From Acidipropionibacterium acidipropionici (lineage in GTDB: Bacteria; Actinomycetota; Actinomycetes; Propionibacteriales; Propionibacteriaceae), in NCBI RefSeq assembly GCF_001441165.1, contig NZ_CP013126.1, positions 1,765,551-1,829,550 on the forward strand: 64,000 bases of DNA. Reading direction: 5' to 3'. Each line of letters begins with the position of its first letter. Within the stretch, counting starts at the first letter, position 1. The translations under genes and the position numbers were made by a program. Below are positions 37,050-45,312 of the stretch, piece by piece. Below the pieces are notes generated by a model. The model saw only the letters and a program-made list of their open reading frames with translations, did no database searches and was not told where the DNA came from.

Positions 37050-37382
37050 TGGCCTGGTGGGTGTGAGGCCGGGGAGGACGCCGTCGACGAGTTCGACGAG
37101 GGTGCCCTCCCCGACCTCTTTCAGCGTGGGGCTTTTGTTGTCTCGTTGTGCTTCGTCTGATTCTTGACGCCGCCGGGGGGTTGTTGCGCCCCCCGGGACG
37201 CCTGCTGCCTCTTCCTCCTGTTCGCCTGCCTCCCGCACTACGGCGCCCAGGCCTCCGCCCCCGTAGGGCGCGGCTGTGTGTGATGGGTGTCGAGCGGGCG
37301 GGAGCGGGGCGAGTTTTGGAGTTATCCACAGATTCGGAACAGACTCTGGAGTTTCTGGGGGAGTGTCTGACATCCTTCGGCC
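37050..37382 (+). other. 333-base gap after the GHKL unit, with the second 34-bp direct repeat
   Basis: Bases 37069-37102 are an exact 34-base copy of 36092-36125. The right part of the copy plus following sequence can form a GC hairpin (GGCCGGGGAGG near 37067 against CCTCCCCGACC near 37106) that may terminate the operon. The rest has no convincing gene; a short in-frame continuation of the copy stops at 37160 and resembles nothing. Confidence 0.6.
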
Positions 37383-38039
37383 ATGGTGCGGGCGAAGGCG
37401 CGGGAACTGGGGCCGATGGATGGCCGGGCGGATGGGGTGGCGGCGAGGCGATCGCTGACTTCGCGCGCGGGTGTGCGGCGCTGCGTGGCGGTCGGGCTGG
37501 CTCTGGTGATGGTCTCCGGGATGGCCGGATGCGGTGGGGGTGACGCCGGGGCCGGGGGGACGCCGTCGGTGTCTGGCGGGGCGTCGGTGACGCCGAGTGT
37601 GACTCCTACGCCGACGCCGTCGGAGGACCCGCTGTTCACCGAGGCGAAGGCGGTGCACCTGAAGTACTTGGACCAGGTCTTGCGTCTCGAGAAGGCCGGT
37701 GGCGCCTCCAGGCTTCCCGACGAGATGCGAGTTTTGGTGACTGGCCAGTATATGAAGGACGTGGAGGCCGCATACGCGAGGCTTGCAAAACTGGGGACCA
37801 AGGCCGACCCGTCGTCGCAATATCACGTTGTCAGTGTCAGGCAGTCAACGGCGCGTGATGGTGGAACTGTTGCCATTCGGGCGTGCGTCGATGCGCGCAA
37901 CGTGATCCTTCTTGAGAAGACTGGTAAGAGAGCGGGGCGCGGCACATTACGCCAGGACGACCTGTCATTCGTCAAGGTAGGGGACAGTCTGGCGATTTCT
38001 GATGGCGACTCGGTTCGGGTGGACGCATGCGAAAAGTGA
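37383..38039 (+). CDS. Putative lipoprotein
   Basis: A 218-residue exported protein of unknown function. After a basic N-terminus a hydrophobic stretch (VAVGLALVMVSGMAGC) ends in a lipobox with Cys49. A Gly/Ser/Thr/Pro-rich linker follows (to about residue 80), then a compact alpha+beta domain of about 130 residues (SEDPLFTEAKAVHLKYLDQV to the end). The start is uncertain: ATG at 37383 or 37416 both precede the signal. Its 3' end overlaps the next gene by 13 bases, so both exported proteins are made together. Codon use is less biased than in the neighbours, hinting at transfer. Confidence 0.6.
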   Translation: MVRAKARELGPMDGRADGVAARRSLTSRAGVRRCVAVGLALVMVSGMAGCGGGDAGAGGTPSVSGGASVTPSVTPTPTPSEDPLFTEAKAVHLKYLDQVLRLEKAGGASRLPDEMRVLVTGQYMKDVEAAYARLAKLGTKADPSSQYHVVSVRQSTARDGGTVAIRACVDARNVILLEKTGKRAGRGTLRQDDLSFVKVGDSLAISDGDSVRVDACEK

Positions 38040-38860
38040 AGCCTCGCGCCTTATCTCTCGCGATCTCGGTTGGGGTGATTCTCCACATAGGCGCTGCCTC
38101 GGCTGCGGCTGAGGTCGCGATTATCGGCGGACCGGATGGGTTGGGAGTCACGGCGACCCAGTCGGGCACCTCTGGGGGTGGTGGGGCGTCGGGGTCTGGT
38201 GGGGGAGGGTCTTCTGGTGGCGGCCCTGCTGCTGGTGGGGCTGGTGGTAGTTCCTCTGGCTCGGGCGGTGGGTCCGGGTCTTCGGGTGGGGAGGCGGCGC
38301 CGGTGACCAATGCGAATGGTGGCAGGGAGGGCGTCTTGTATGAGCCGACTGTGCCTGCTGCGCCGGCCGGGGCGGGGTCGGGCCCGTCGCCGGCGCAGGT
38401 GCGTGCGTGGGCGGTGTCGGCTGCGGCGTCGGTGAGGTTGCCTGGTCCGTCGGTGGGGGTGGATCCGGATCCGTCGGTGAATCGGTGGCACATTGTGGCG
38501 GTGGGTCAGCCGTTGTGGCTGTATGACGGGTCGGTGGCCCGGGTGACGTCGACGGCGTCGAACGGTGGGGTGACGGTGGCGATCACCGCTGTGAGGAGCA
38601 GTGTCAGTTTCGATATGGGGGAGTCTGTGGTGCGGTGTACGTCGATGAGCAGGCGTCCGGTCTCGGCGGATCCTCGGGCGGCATCGCCGGATTGTGGGTA
38701 CAGGTATCAGAAGCGGGGCGACAGGCTGGTGACTGCGACGGCGTCGTGGACGGTGTCGTGGAGCGCACTTGGCCAGTCGGGGACGTTGCCGATGACTCGG
38801 ACGGCGTCGCGGACTCTGCCGGTGCGCGAACTCCTGTCGGTCAACGTCCGACCGTCCTGA
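38027..38860 (+). CDS. Secreted protein with Gly/Ser-rich linker
   Basis: A 277-residue protein with an N-terminal signal peptide (about 1-28, AISVGVILHIGAASAAAEVA). A low-complexity Gly/Ser linker (about 46-95) precedes a C-terminal globular domain containing a cysteine pair (VRCTSMSRR, SPDCGYRY) that could form a disulfide. Nothing identifies its function. It overlaps the upstream lipoprotein gene and probably works with it at the cell surface. The linker DNA is strongly strand-biased (GGTGG-rich), which also produces long meaningless open frames on the other strand. Confidence 0.6.
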   Translation: MRKVKPRALSLAISVGVILHIGAASAAAEVAIIGGPDGLGVTATQSGTSGGGGASGSGGGGSSGGGPAAGGAGGSSSGSGGGSGSSGGEAAPVTNANGGREGVLYEPTVPAAPAGAGSGPSPAQVRAWAVSAAASVRLPGPSVGVDPDPSVNRWHIVAVGQPLWLYDGSVARVTSTASNGGVTVAITAVRSSVSFDMGESVVRCTSMSRRPVSADPRAASPDCGYRYQKRGDRLVTATASWTVSWSALGQSGTLPMTRTASRTLPVRELLSVNVRPS

Positions 38861-38942
38861 CTGTCCCTTGTGACCGATGATCGCCGAGCTCGAATGGCCC
38901 CGGCCCGGCGGGCGCGTCGCTGCCCGGATGTGTGGTGCCCGT

Positions 38943-39590
38943 TCAGTGAGGCGTTGCGGCGCTGACGAGTTCCCGGTCCCAGCCGCTGGTGGTGGCCGCT
39001 TCGAGCATGACCCAGGCGGCGTCCTCGTAGGAGATCGACATCCCGGCGACGCGATTGATGCGCACCGTCGAGCCGACGTCAGGGCTGCGGCGACCGGCCG
39101 GGGTCATGCGTCCGGGGCCGAAGATGACGTAATTGATCCCGGTGCCCCGGATGGCGTCGATGCACGCCTGGTGGGCGCGGTAGGCCTGCTCGGCGCCAGG
39201 CCACGATTCCATGAGCTTCTTGTATGCGGGAGTGACTCCGTCCTCTTCCATCGCGTTGGAGCCGCCGGCCGGCCAGATCAACTTCTGGACGCCGTTGCGC
39301 TTGACGGCTTCGGCCATGGCGAGCGCCATCCTCCGGTGAGCACCATTGCCGGAGATCGCGACATCGACGTCCTGCATGGCGCGGTCGAGGGCCGCCGGAT
39401 CGGTGGCGTCGCCCACCGTGATCCGCGACAGCCTTTCGATGGTGTCGGCGTCCAGACGGGTGCTGAGCCTGCCGCGGTCGCGCACCATGACCGACACTGT
39501 GAGCTCGCGCTCGAGAGCTTCGTGGACCATGTGGGTGCCGAGCCCGCCGACTCCGACGATCAGGATGTGGTTGACGTTGGGTGAGGTCAT
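38943..39590 (-). CDS. NAD(P)-binding SDR-type protein (NmrA/SDR_a5-like)
   Basis: A 215-residue atypical short-chain dehydrogenase. The Rossmann motif is GVGGLGTHMVHEA (13-25), and VGDATDPAALDRAMQDVDVAISGNGAH follows as in NmrA-like redox-sensing or flavin-reductase proteins (quoted in part). There is no clear YxxxK catalytic pair; YKKLMESW is in the expected area. It may be a sensor rather than an enzyme. Single gene, diverging from the HNH gene region. Confidence 0.75.
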   Translation of the reverse strand: MTSPNVNHILIVGVGGLGTHMVHEALERELTVSVMVRDRGRLSTRLDADTIERLSRITVGDATDPAALDRAMQDVDVAISGNGAHRRMALAMAEAVKRNGVQKLIWPAGGSNAMEEDGVTPAYKKLMESWPGAEQAYRAHQACIDAIRGTGINYVIFGPGRMTPAGRRSPDVGSTVRINRVAGMSISYEDAAWVMLEAATTSGWDRELVSAATPH

Positions 39591-39723
39591 ATCTGATGCT
39601 CCTCTCGGGCCTGTGGCCCCAGCTCCTCCGGGCCCCTGGGGCCTGTGGGCTCAGGAGGCGGGTGGCCAAGTGTAGTCATCGATGACGCTTCACCACTCCA
39701 CTTCGGCAGTGAATTTGCACCTC

Positions 39724-39743
39724 GGCAGCGGTATTCCACTGCC
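39724..39743. repeat. Dispersed 20-bp element (copy 2)
   Basis: Identical over 20 bases to 14980-14999. In both places the ends GGCAG and CTGCC are complementary around a CGGTATTCCA centre. Here the flanks do not extend the stem, so it does not look like a terminator. Confidence 0.7.
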
Positions 39744-39917
39744 AGGGTGAAAACTCACTGACAGAGTCGACGACACCACAGGAAAGCCACACTCTCCCAC
39801 CGGGGCAGACCGCGCCGATTAATTCGCCACAATCCGACACAACCCCCGCCCCTGATCCCCATCACGTCGCCACTGGACGCGCATCCGAAATCCGTACAAT
39901 CCACCACTGTCAAGAGT

Positions 39918-39956
39918 CTGTTCCTAAGAATGTGCGTCGCCGATTCTTAGGAACAG
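39918..39956. promoter_or_regulatory. 14-bp inverted repeat in front of the HNH gene
   Basis: Perfect arms 39918-39931 and 39943-39956 around an 11-base spacer, ending 3 bases before the ATG at 39960. The arms are AT-richer than their surroundings (CTAAGAAT). They could be an operator, a recombinase site or a translation-blocking hairpin; if the later ATG at 39996 is the true start, the repeat would lie in the promoter or 5' leader. Confidence 0.5.
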
Positions 39957-39959
39957 GGT

Positions 39960-41594
39960 ATGGCAACCGACACCGGACGCATATACAGTGTCTACATGGA
40001 TGGGAAGCGTGATGTGTGGCAGACCGTGAAGGTCATCGAGGAGGCCCTGGACCTCCTCGACCACAGCTGCGCCGCCACCATGAACCCCACCCAGACCCTG
40101 GCCGCGATGAGGGCCGTGCGCCGCCTGTCGGACCGGATGACAGCGGAAGCGGCCGTGTGGACCGACCGCGCCGCCAAGACCTGCGCGGCCGAGAAGACCA
40201 CCGGCACCGGGCTGTCGGACTATCTGGCGGTCACGGAGGGGCGGAGCTCCTCGGAGGCCAACGGGCTGGTCCACCAGGCCGGGCGGATCACCGCCGATCC
40301 GCGGGTCCGCGACGCCGCACTGGCCGGGACCGTGTCACCGGGCAAGGCGGCCGCGGCCGGGGCCGTGCTGCGCGAACTGCCCCGCCACGACATGACCGAG
40401 TCCCAACGTGAGGCCGCAGCTGGAGCACTGCTGGAGCAGGCCATCGGTGGTGCCACCACCCGCCAGATCGCCCGCAGTGCTGATCGGGTGCTGGAGCAGG
40501 TGGCCCCCGAGTTGGCTCCCACCGCGGCAGGTCGGGCCGCTGAGGCCGAACGGCGACGGCAACGAGCGCTCAGGGAGCGTGAACTGAACTTCGCCGAGGA
40601 CGGGCGGGGCTCGGTGCGTCTCTGGGGCCGACTGCCAGAAACCGAGGGCGACCTGCTGCGCAAAGTCATCGGGGCCTGCGTGGAACGCGGCCGGGGAGAC
40701 GAGCGCCGGGAGGTGGAGGCTCTCAAAGCCCAGAAGGTCTCGGGGGAGCTGAGTTCTGGGGAGTACTTCGCCGCGAGGGCGGCACTTCAGGAGCGGGAGC
40801 ACCGTTCCACCGGCCAACGGCAGGCCGATGCCATGGTCGACATGGTCACCACCCTCCAGGACGCCGGGCAGATCCCTGCCGCGGGCGGTGAGGCGCCTCG
40901 CGTTGTGGTGACGTTGGACTACATGGGTCTGCTGCAGCTGGCCGTCGATGCGGCGGCCACCGGCCTCCGCCCCGACGGGAGCCGGTTGGATGAGGTGTCG
41001 GCGGCCCGGCTGCAGGCGGCGCTGACCGGAACCAGCGAGACCGGTGCTGATGTGTCAGCCTCCCAGGTGCGGATCGCCTGCTGCGACGCCGGGATCCTGC
41101 CCCTGGTGCTGGGCGACCAGTCCGAGATCCTCGACGTGGGCCGGGAGCACCGGCTCGTGACGCCCCAGATCCGCAAGACCCTGGCGCTGCGCGACACGGG
41201 CTGTATCTTCCCCGGCTGCCGGGTTCCGGCTCAGGCCTGCCAGGCCCACCACGTCACACCCTGGTGGGCCGGAGGGTCCACATCCATCGACAATCTGGTG
41301 CTGGTGTGCCGCCACCACCACGGCGTCATCGAACCCCACCGCTACGATCCCGGCGCCGACCAATGGCGCATCACCTTCGACGACACCGGCCGATCCCACG
41401 TCCACCCACCCCGCCGACTCCGCCGCGACCTCCCACCAGGTGGGAATGATGGGGAGAACTCCGCCCAGAACCGCGACGAGGAGTCGCCTGCGCCCGAACC
41501 GATGACAGCCAGAGACCACGAACAGGACCATCAGGAGAACTCCGCCCACCGACCCGACACCGAGACCGGGAGCCAGGACGCCCTCATCGCCTGA
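39960..41594 (+). CDS. DUF222 / HNH endonuclease domain protein (13E12-repeat type)
   Basis: A 544-residue protein of the actinobacterial DUF222-HNH family. The helical DUF222 region spans about residues 30-350. The HNH nuclease core is near 420-460: two zinc-type cysteines (GCIFPGCRVPAQACQ), the HHVTPWW histidines, and NLVLVCRHHHGVIEP. The C-terminal 70 residues are polar and disordered. The start is ambiguous: ATG 39960 sits right after a palindrome, ATG 39996 (MDGKRDVWQTVK) is equally plausible. Such genes are multi-copy and of unknown role, often at recombination-prone spots; a decayed copy of its own 3' end lies 215 bases downstream. Confidence 0.88.
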   Translation: MATDTGRIYSVYMDGKRDVWQTVKVIEEALDLLDHSCAATMNPTQTLAAMRAVRRLSDRMTAEAAVWTDRAAKTCAAEKTTGTGLSDYLAVTEGRSSSEANGLVHQAGRITADPRVRDAALAGTVSPGKAAAAGAVLRELPRHDMTESQREAAAGALLEQAIGGATTRQIARSADRVLEQVAPELAPTAAGRAAEAERRRQRALRERELNFAEDGRGSVRLWGRLPETEGDLLRKVIGACVERGRGDERREVEALKAQKVSGELSSGEYFAARAALQEREHRSTGQRQADAMVDMVTTLQDAGQIPAAGGEAPRVVVTLDYMGLLQLAVDAAATGLRPDGSRLDEVSAARLQAALTGTSETGADVSASQVRIACCDAGILPLVLGDQSEILDVGREHRLVTPQIRKTLALRDTGCIFPGCRVPAQACQAHHVTPWWAGGSTSIDNLVLVCRHHHGVIEPHRYDPGADQWRITFDDTGRSHVHPPRRLRRDLPPGGNDGENSAQNRDEESPAPEPMTARDHEQDHQENSAHRPDTETGSQDALIA

Positions 41595-41744
41595 GCGCGG
41601 GAGTGGGGCCTGGGGACTATGTTTCGTCAAGTGGTTGTCGGCCGTGTGAGCGCGGAGTTCCCGGCCAACTCGTCGGGGGTTCCGGCCGTGTGAGCGCGAG
41701 GGCGTGGTGGCCTGGTTGGGGAGCGGCCGGGTTCGGGAGTGGCT

Positions 41745-41830
41745 GAGACTGGAGACAGGATCCCGCCCACCGGCCTGGCACCGGGATCCAGGACACCCTC
41801 ATTGCCCGAGCGCGGGCATGGGGCCCGACG
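41745..41830 (+). pseudogene. Decayed duplicate of the HNH gene 3' end
   Basis: Bases about 41783-41830 match 41565-41612 (end of the HNH gene and its stop region) at roughly 41 of 48 positions, and weaker similarity with indels extends left to about 41745. No reading frame is kept. The same 394-base gap (41595-41988) has a second short repeat, CCGTGTGAGCGCG, near 41644 and 41687. The gap contains no intact gene. Confidence 0.6.
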
Positions 41831-41988
41831 GGAAGGGTGCGGGGCGGGACCGCCGGCCTTGGCGAGTGGGCCAGGTCGGGGGCACTGGGAGCCGGGAGGT
41901 TCTGGAGGGTGAGTCGGGGGGAGCGGGGGTTGAGGGATCCGGCGTGCGGGTCAGGTGAGGGGCGCTGGGGCATAGGCTTGCCCGCGCC

Positions 41989-43617
41989 ATGCCAGACACA
42001 CCCAGCGCGTCCCCCACGCCGAGCAACCAGCATCCCGACGGGCAGAGCGGCGAACCCTCCCGTGCGCCGGGACAGGATCCGAGTCCTTCACCAAGCGGCG
42101 AGCCGACCACCAGGCGTCCGTCGTCGGGCCTCGCCCACGACCGCGACGGCCACGAGGTCACCGTCAAACGTGCCTGGTCGGCCCTGTGGGCCGTCATCAT
42201 CGGGTTCTTCATGCTGATGGTCGACCAGACCATCGTCACCACCGCCCTGCCGGCCACCATCCGGGCCCTCGGGACCGATCTGACCGGCGGCGTCTGGGTC
42301 ACCAGCTCCTACCTGCTCACCTACGCCGTCCCCCTGCTCATCAGCGGACGCCTCGGCGACCGCTTCGGCCCTCGCAACGTCTACCTCGTCGGCATGGGGA
42401 TCTTCACCGTCGCTTCCCTGGCCTGCGGGCTATCGGCCAATATCGAGATGCTCATCGCGTCGCGCGCCCTCCAGGGCATCGGCGCCGCCCTCATGAGCCC
42501 GCAGTCGATGACCGTCATCACTCGGCTCTTCCCGGCCCGCAGCCGCGGCGCAGCCATGGGCATCTGGGGCGCCACCGCCGGCGTCGCGGGATTCGTCGGA
42601 CCCATCCTCGGAGGCCTGCTGGTTGACGCCTTCGGCTGGGAATGGGTGTTCTTCGTCAACGTCCCGGTCGGCATCATCGGGCTGTGGCGCGCATGGGTGG
42701 CCGTCCCCGAACTGGAACGTCACTCCCGCAGCCTCGACTGGCTGGGCGTCATCCTGTCAGGCATCTCCATGGCTCTGCTGGTCTTCGGCATCCAGGAGGG
42801 GCAGCGGTTCCACTGGGGCACGATCGGGATCCTCTCGGTGCCTCTGCTCATCGGTCTCGGCGTCCTGCTGATGGCCGCCTTCATCGTCTCCCAGACCCGC
42901 TGGGCAAGAACCCGCGGCGGCCGTCCCACGGCAGCCGACCCGCTTGTTCCCCTCGGCCTGTTCCGCAACGTGAATTTCACCCTGGCCAACCTCGCCATCT
43001 TCTTCGTCGGTATGACCGTCACCGCGATGAGCCTGCCCACCGCCGTCTACCTTCAGCAGGCGCGCGGCCTCTCCCCGACCCTGGCCGCCCTGGTGCTGGT
43101 GCCCACCGCCCTGTTCTCCGCGGTGCTCTCACCCCTGGTGGGCAGGAGACTCAACCACCTGCGCTCCGGACGGATCGCCATGGTCGGCACCGGGCTCACC
43201 GCCCTGGCGAACCTCGGCTGGTCGCTCACCATGAACAGCACCACCGCCTTCTGGGTGTTCTGCGTGCTCGCCGGAGTGATGGGTATCGGCGCCGCCCACA
43301 TGTGGTCGCCCATCTCACTGACCTGCACCCATGACCTCGGCCAGGACGAGGCCGGCGCGGGATCGGGAGTGCACAACGCCGTCCGCCAGGTCGGCTCGGT
43401 GCTCGGATCCGCCCTCATCGCGATGATGATGGACGCCCGGGTCACCGCCCGTGGGGACCTGGCCCGCGGGCTGGGGGAGTCCCTGCTGCTGCCGGTGGCG
43501 TCGGCGGCCTTCGCCACCGTCTGCGTCCTGTTCTTCCGCGATCACCGCGGATCCGCCTTCGCTGATCCCAGCGCCCCTGACCCTGCCTCCGCTGATCCCG
43601 CCTCCACCGACCGCTGA
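41989..43617 (+). CDS. MFS drug exporter, DHA2 (EmrB/QacA) family
   Basis: A 542-residue proton-driven exporter with 14 predicted membrane segments. A long hydrophilic N-terminus (about 60 residues, Pro/Ser-rich) precedes the first segment. Family motifs are LMVDQTIVTTALPATIRALG in segment 1, the GRLGDRFGPRNVYLVG loop (motif A) and GIWGATAGVAGFVGPILGGLL (motif C) in segment 5. Substrates of this family are toxic cations, antibiotics or metabolites; none can be read here. The gene is probably followed in the same transcript by the SDR39U1 gene after 35 bases. Confidence 0.92.
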   Translation: MPDTPSASPTPSNQHPDGQSGEPSRAPGQDPSPSPSGEPTTRRPSSGLAHDRDGHEVTVKRAWSALWAVIIGFFMLMVDQTIVTTALPATIRALGTDLTGGVWVTSSYLLTYAVPLLISGRLGDRFGPRNVYLVGMGIFTVASLACGLSANIEMLIASRALQGIGAALMSPQSMTVITRLFPARSRGAAMGIWGATAGVAGFVGPILGGLLVDAFGWEWVFFVNVPVGIIGLWRAWVAVPELERHSRSLDWLGVILSGISMALLVFGIQEGQRFHWGTIGILSVPLLIGLGVLLMAAFIVSQTRWARTRGGRPTAADPLVPLGLFRNVNFTLANLAIFFVGMTVTAMSLPTAVYLQQARGLSPTLAALVLVPTALFSAVLSPLVGRRLNHLRSGRIAMVGTGLTALANLGWSLTMNSTTAFWVFCVLAGVMGIGAAHMWSPISLTCTHDLGQDEAGAGSGVHNAVRQVGSVLGSALIAMMMDARVTARGDLARGLGESLLLPVASAAFATVCVLFFRDHRGSAFADPSAPDPASADPASTDR

Positions 43618-43652
43618 GGCGAGCGGCCGCGTCGCTTCCCTACACTGACCTC

Positions 43653-44552
43653 ATGCGCATCGCCATCGGAGGTTTCGCCGGGCTGCTGGGCACCGCTCTG
43701 GTCCAGGAGCTGCGCAGCCAGGGCCACGACGTCGTCACCCTCACCCGCCACGAACCGATCCAGCCGTCCGACCGCCGCTGGGATCTCGACACCCTGTCCA
43801 TCGCCCCACCCTTCCTCGACGACGTCGACGCCGTGATCAACCTTGCCGGCGAGCCGATCGCCGGGGGACGGTGGACCGAGGAACGCAAGTACCGCATCGT
43901 CACCTCCCGCATCGACACCACGCGGATCATCACCCGGGCCCTGGAGAGCTCCTCGCGGTGCAAGATCTTCCTCAACGGCTCGGCCGTCGGCTACTACGGC
44001 CCCCGCGGCGACGAATGGGTCTGCGAGGACGATGACGCCGGTGAAGGGTTCCTCGCCGAGGTGTGCCTGCGCTGGGAGACGGTGGCCGCCGAGGCCCCCG
44101 ACGACGTCCGGACCGTCACCCTGCGCACCGGCCAGGTGATCGCGCCCGCCGGAGGGTTCCTCGCCAAGCAACGCCCCCTGGTGAGGCTGGGACTCGGCGG
44201 GCAGATGGGATCGGGGCGGCAGTACCTGTCGTGGATCAGCCTGCGAGACCACGTCGCCGCGATGATCGCCGCCCTCACCGACGACCGGGTCCGCGGGCCG
44301 GTCAATCTGGTTGCCCCCGAACCGGTGCCCAACTCGGACTTCATCGATGCCTTCGCCAGCGCCATGCACCGGCCCCACTTCGTGCGCTTCCCCACCCCCG
44401 CGGCCAAGCTGGTGTTCGGATCCCAGCTGGTGGAGGAGGCCCTGCTCACCGGCCAGCGGGTCCGTGGCGACGTCCTGAAGGCCATCGGTTTCGAGTTCCA
44501 GGACGCCACCATCGACGCCGCCATCGCCACCGCACTGCGCCAGACGCGATGA
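43653..44552 (+). CDS. TIGR01777/SDR39U1-type epimerase
   Basis: A 299-residue atypical SDR protein. The nucleotide-binding motif is shifted to GGFAGLLGTAL, and the family hallmark NLAGEPIAGGRWTEERK is intact. The NGSAVGYYGPRGDEW block follows, and the C-terminal DUF1731-like end has KAIGFEFQDATIDAAIATAL. Members (YfcH, cell-division-associated SulA-like) have no proven activity. It overlaps the rhomboid gene start (ATGATG region), so both are translated together. Confidence 0.9.
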   Translation: MRIAIGGFAGLLGTALVQELRSQGHDVVTLTRHEPIQPSDRRWDLDTLSIAPPFLDDVDAVINLAGEPIAGGRWTEERKYRIVTSRIDTTRIITRALESSSRCKIFLNGSAVGYYGPRGDEWVCEDDDAGEGFLAEVCLRWETVAAEAPDDVRTVTLRTGQVIAPAGGFLAKQRPLVRLGLGGQMGSGRQYLSWISLRDHVAAMIAALTDDRVRGPVNLVAPEPVPNSDFIDAFASAMHRPHFVRFPTPAAKLVFGSQLVEEALLTGQRVRGDVLKAIGFEFQDATIDAAIATALRQTR

Positions 44553-45238
44553 TGGCGCGGCGAGACGGATACACCCCGGTCGTCACCTGGACCCTCATCG
44601 GGGTCTGCGTGCTGATCTGGCTGGGGGAGCTGGCGATCCCGGGCTTCATCAATACGATCGCACTCAGCGCCGCCGCCGGGAAGACCGAGCCGTGGCGGTT
44701 CCTCACCTCCGCCTTCGCCCACTCGACCAACATCACCCACATCGGCTTCAACATGTTCGCGCTGTGGTCCCTGGGACGGGCGCTGGAGCGCTTCCTCGGC
44801 CGCGGACGATTCCTGGCCACCTACCTGCTGTCGGCGCTGGCCGGAGGAGCGCTGTTCGTGGTGATGGCCGCCGGCACCGAGTACGGTTCCGCGGTGATCC
44901 CCGGCTGGTACGACGGGGTGGTCGGCGCGTCCGGGGCCATCTTCGGCCTGTTCGGCACCCTGCTGGTGGTGCAACGCCGGCTCGGCGGATCGACCAGATC
45001 GCTGTGGATGGTGCTGATCCTCAATGTGGCGCTGGTCTTCTTCATCCCCGACATCGCCTGGCAGGCCCACGTCGGAGGATTCATCGCCGGCGCTGCCTGC
45101 GGGGTGATCTTCTTCGAGGACACCAAGCGGGTTCAGCGCGGGAAACGGCCCCTCACCTGGTGGGCGCTCGGAGCCCTGACGGTGGTCATGGCCGTGGCGG
45201 TGGTGCTGAAGTACCTGCTCACCACGGTCGCCGGCTGA
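44549..45238 (+). CDS. Rhomboid family intramembrane serine protease
   Basis: A 229-residue membrane protease with six to seven predicted segments. The catalytic dyad is Ser128 in GASGAIFG and His174 in QAHVGGFIAG; the supporting HIGFNMFALW block is at 64-73. It cleaves membrane-spanning substrates; none is known here. Two ATGs (44549 and 44552) are possible; both overlap the SDR39U1 stop. The short cytoplasmic N-terminus has no accessory domain. Confidence 0.93.
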   Translation: MMARRDGYTPVVTWTLIGVCVLIWLGELAIPGFINTIALSAAAGKTEPWRFLTSAFAHSTNITHIGFNMFALWSLGRALERFLGRGRFLATYLLSALAGGALFVVMAAGTEYGSAVIPGWYDGVVGASGAIFGLFGTLLVVQRRLGGSTRSLWMVLILNVALVFFIPDIAWQAHVGGFIAGAACGVIFFEDTKRVQRGKRPLTWWALGALTVVMAVAVVLKYLLTTVAG

Positions 45239-45312
45239 GTATCCGGTCGGCCCGGGTCGGGAACCGGCCCAGGGCCACGATGCGGTGCCGAGATCGCGCC
45301 CATCATTTCGCG

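Larger units (their letters stand above)
39591..39959. other. 369-base gap with dispersed repeat and operator-like palindrome
   Basis: No gene is seen. The gap holds a copy of the 20-bp dispersed element (39724-39743), a related partial copy just before it (TTCGGCAGTGAAT near 39703), and a perfect 14-bp inverted repeat at 39918-39956 directly in front of the HNH gene. Confidence 0.6.

Noticed and set aside
37068-37160. A truncated extra gene after the third gene of the GHKL unit
   Set aside because: The in-frame reading of the repeat continues for only about 30 residues, stops at 37160 and has no start codon or similarity; best seen as a duplicated segment.
41644-41700. Short direct repeats CCGTGTGAGCGCG as an attachment site
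   Set aside because: Thirteen bases in low-complexity, GC-rich DNA without an integrase gene nearby is not enough evidence.
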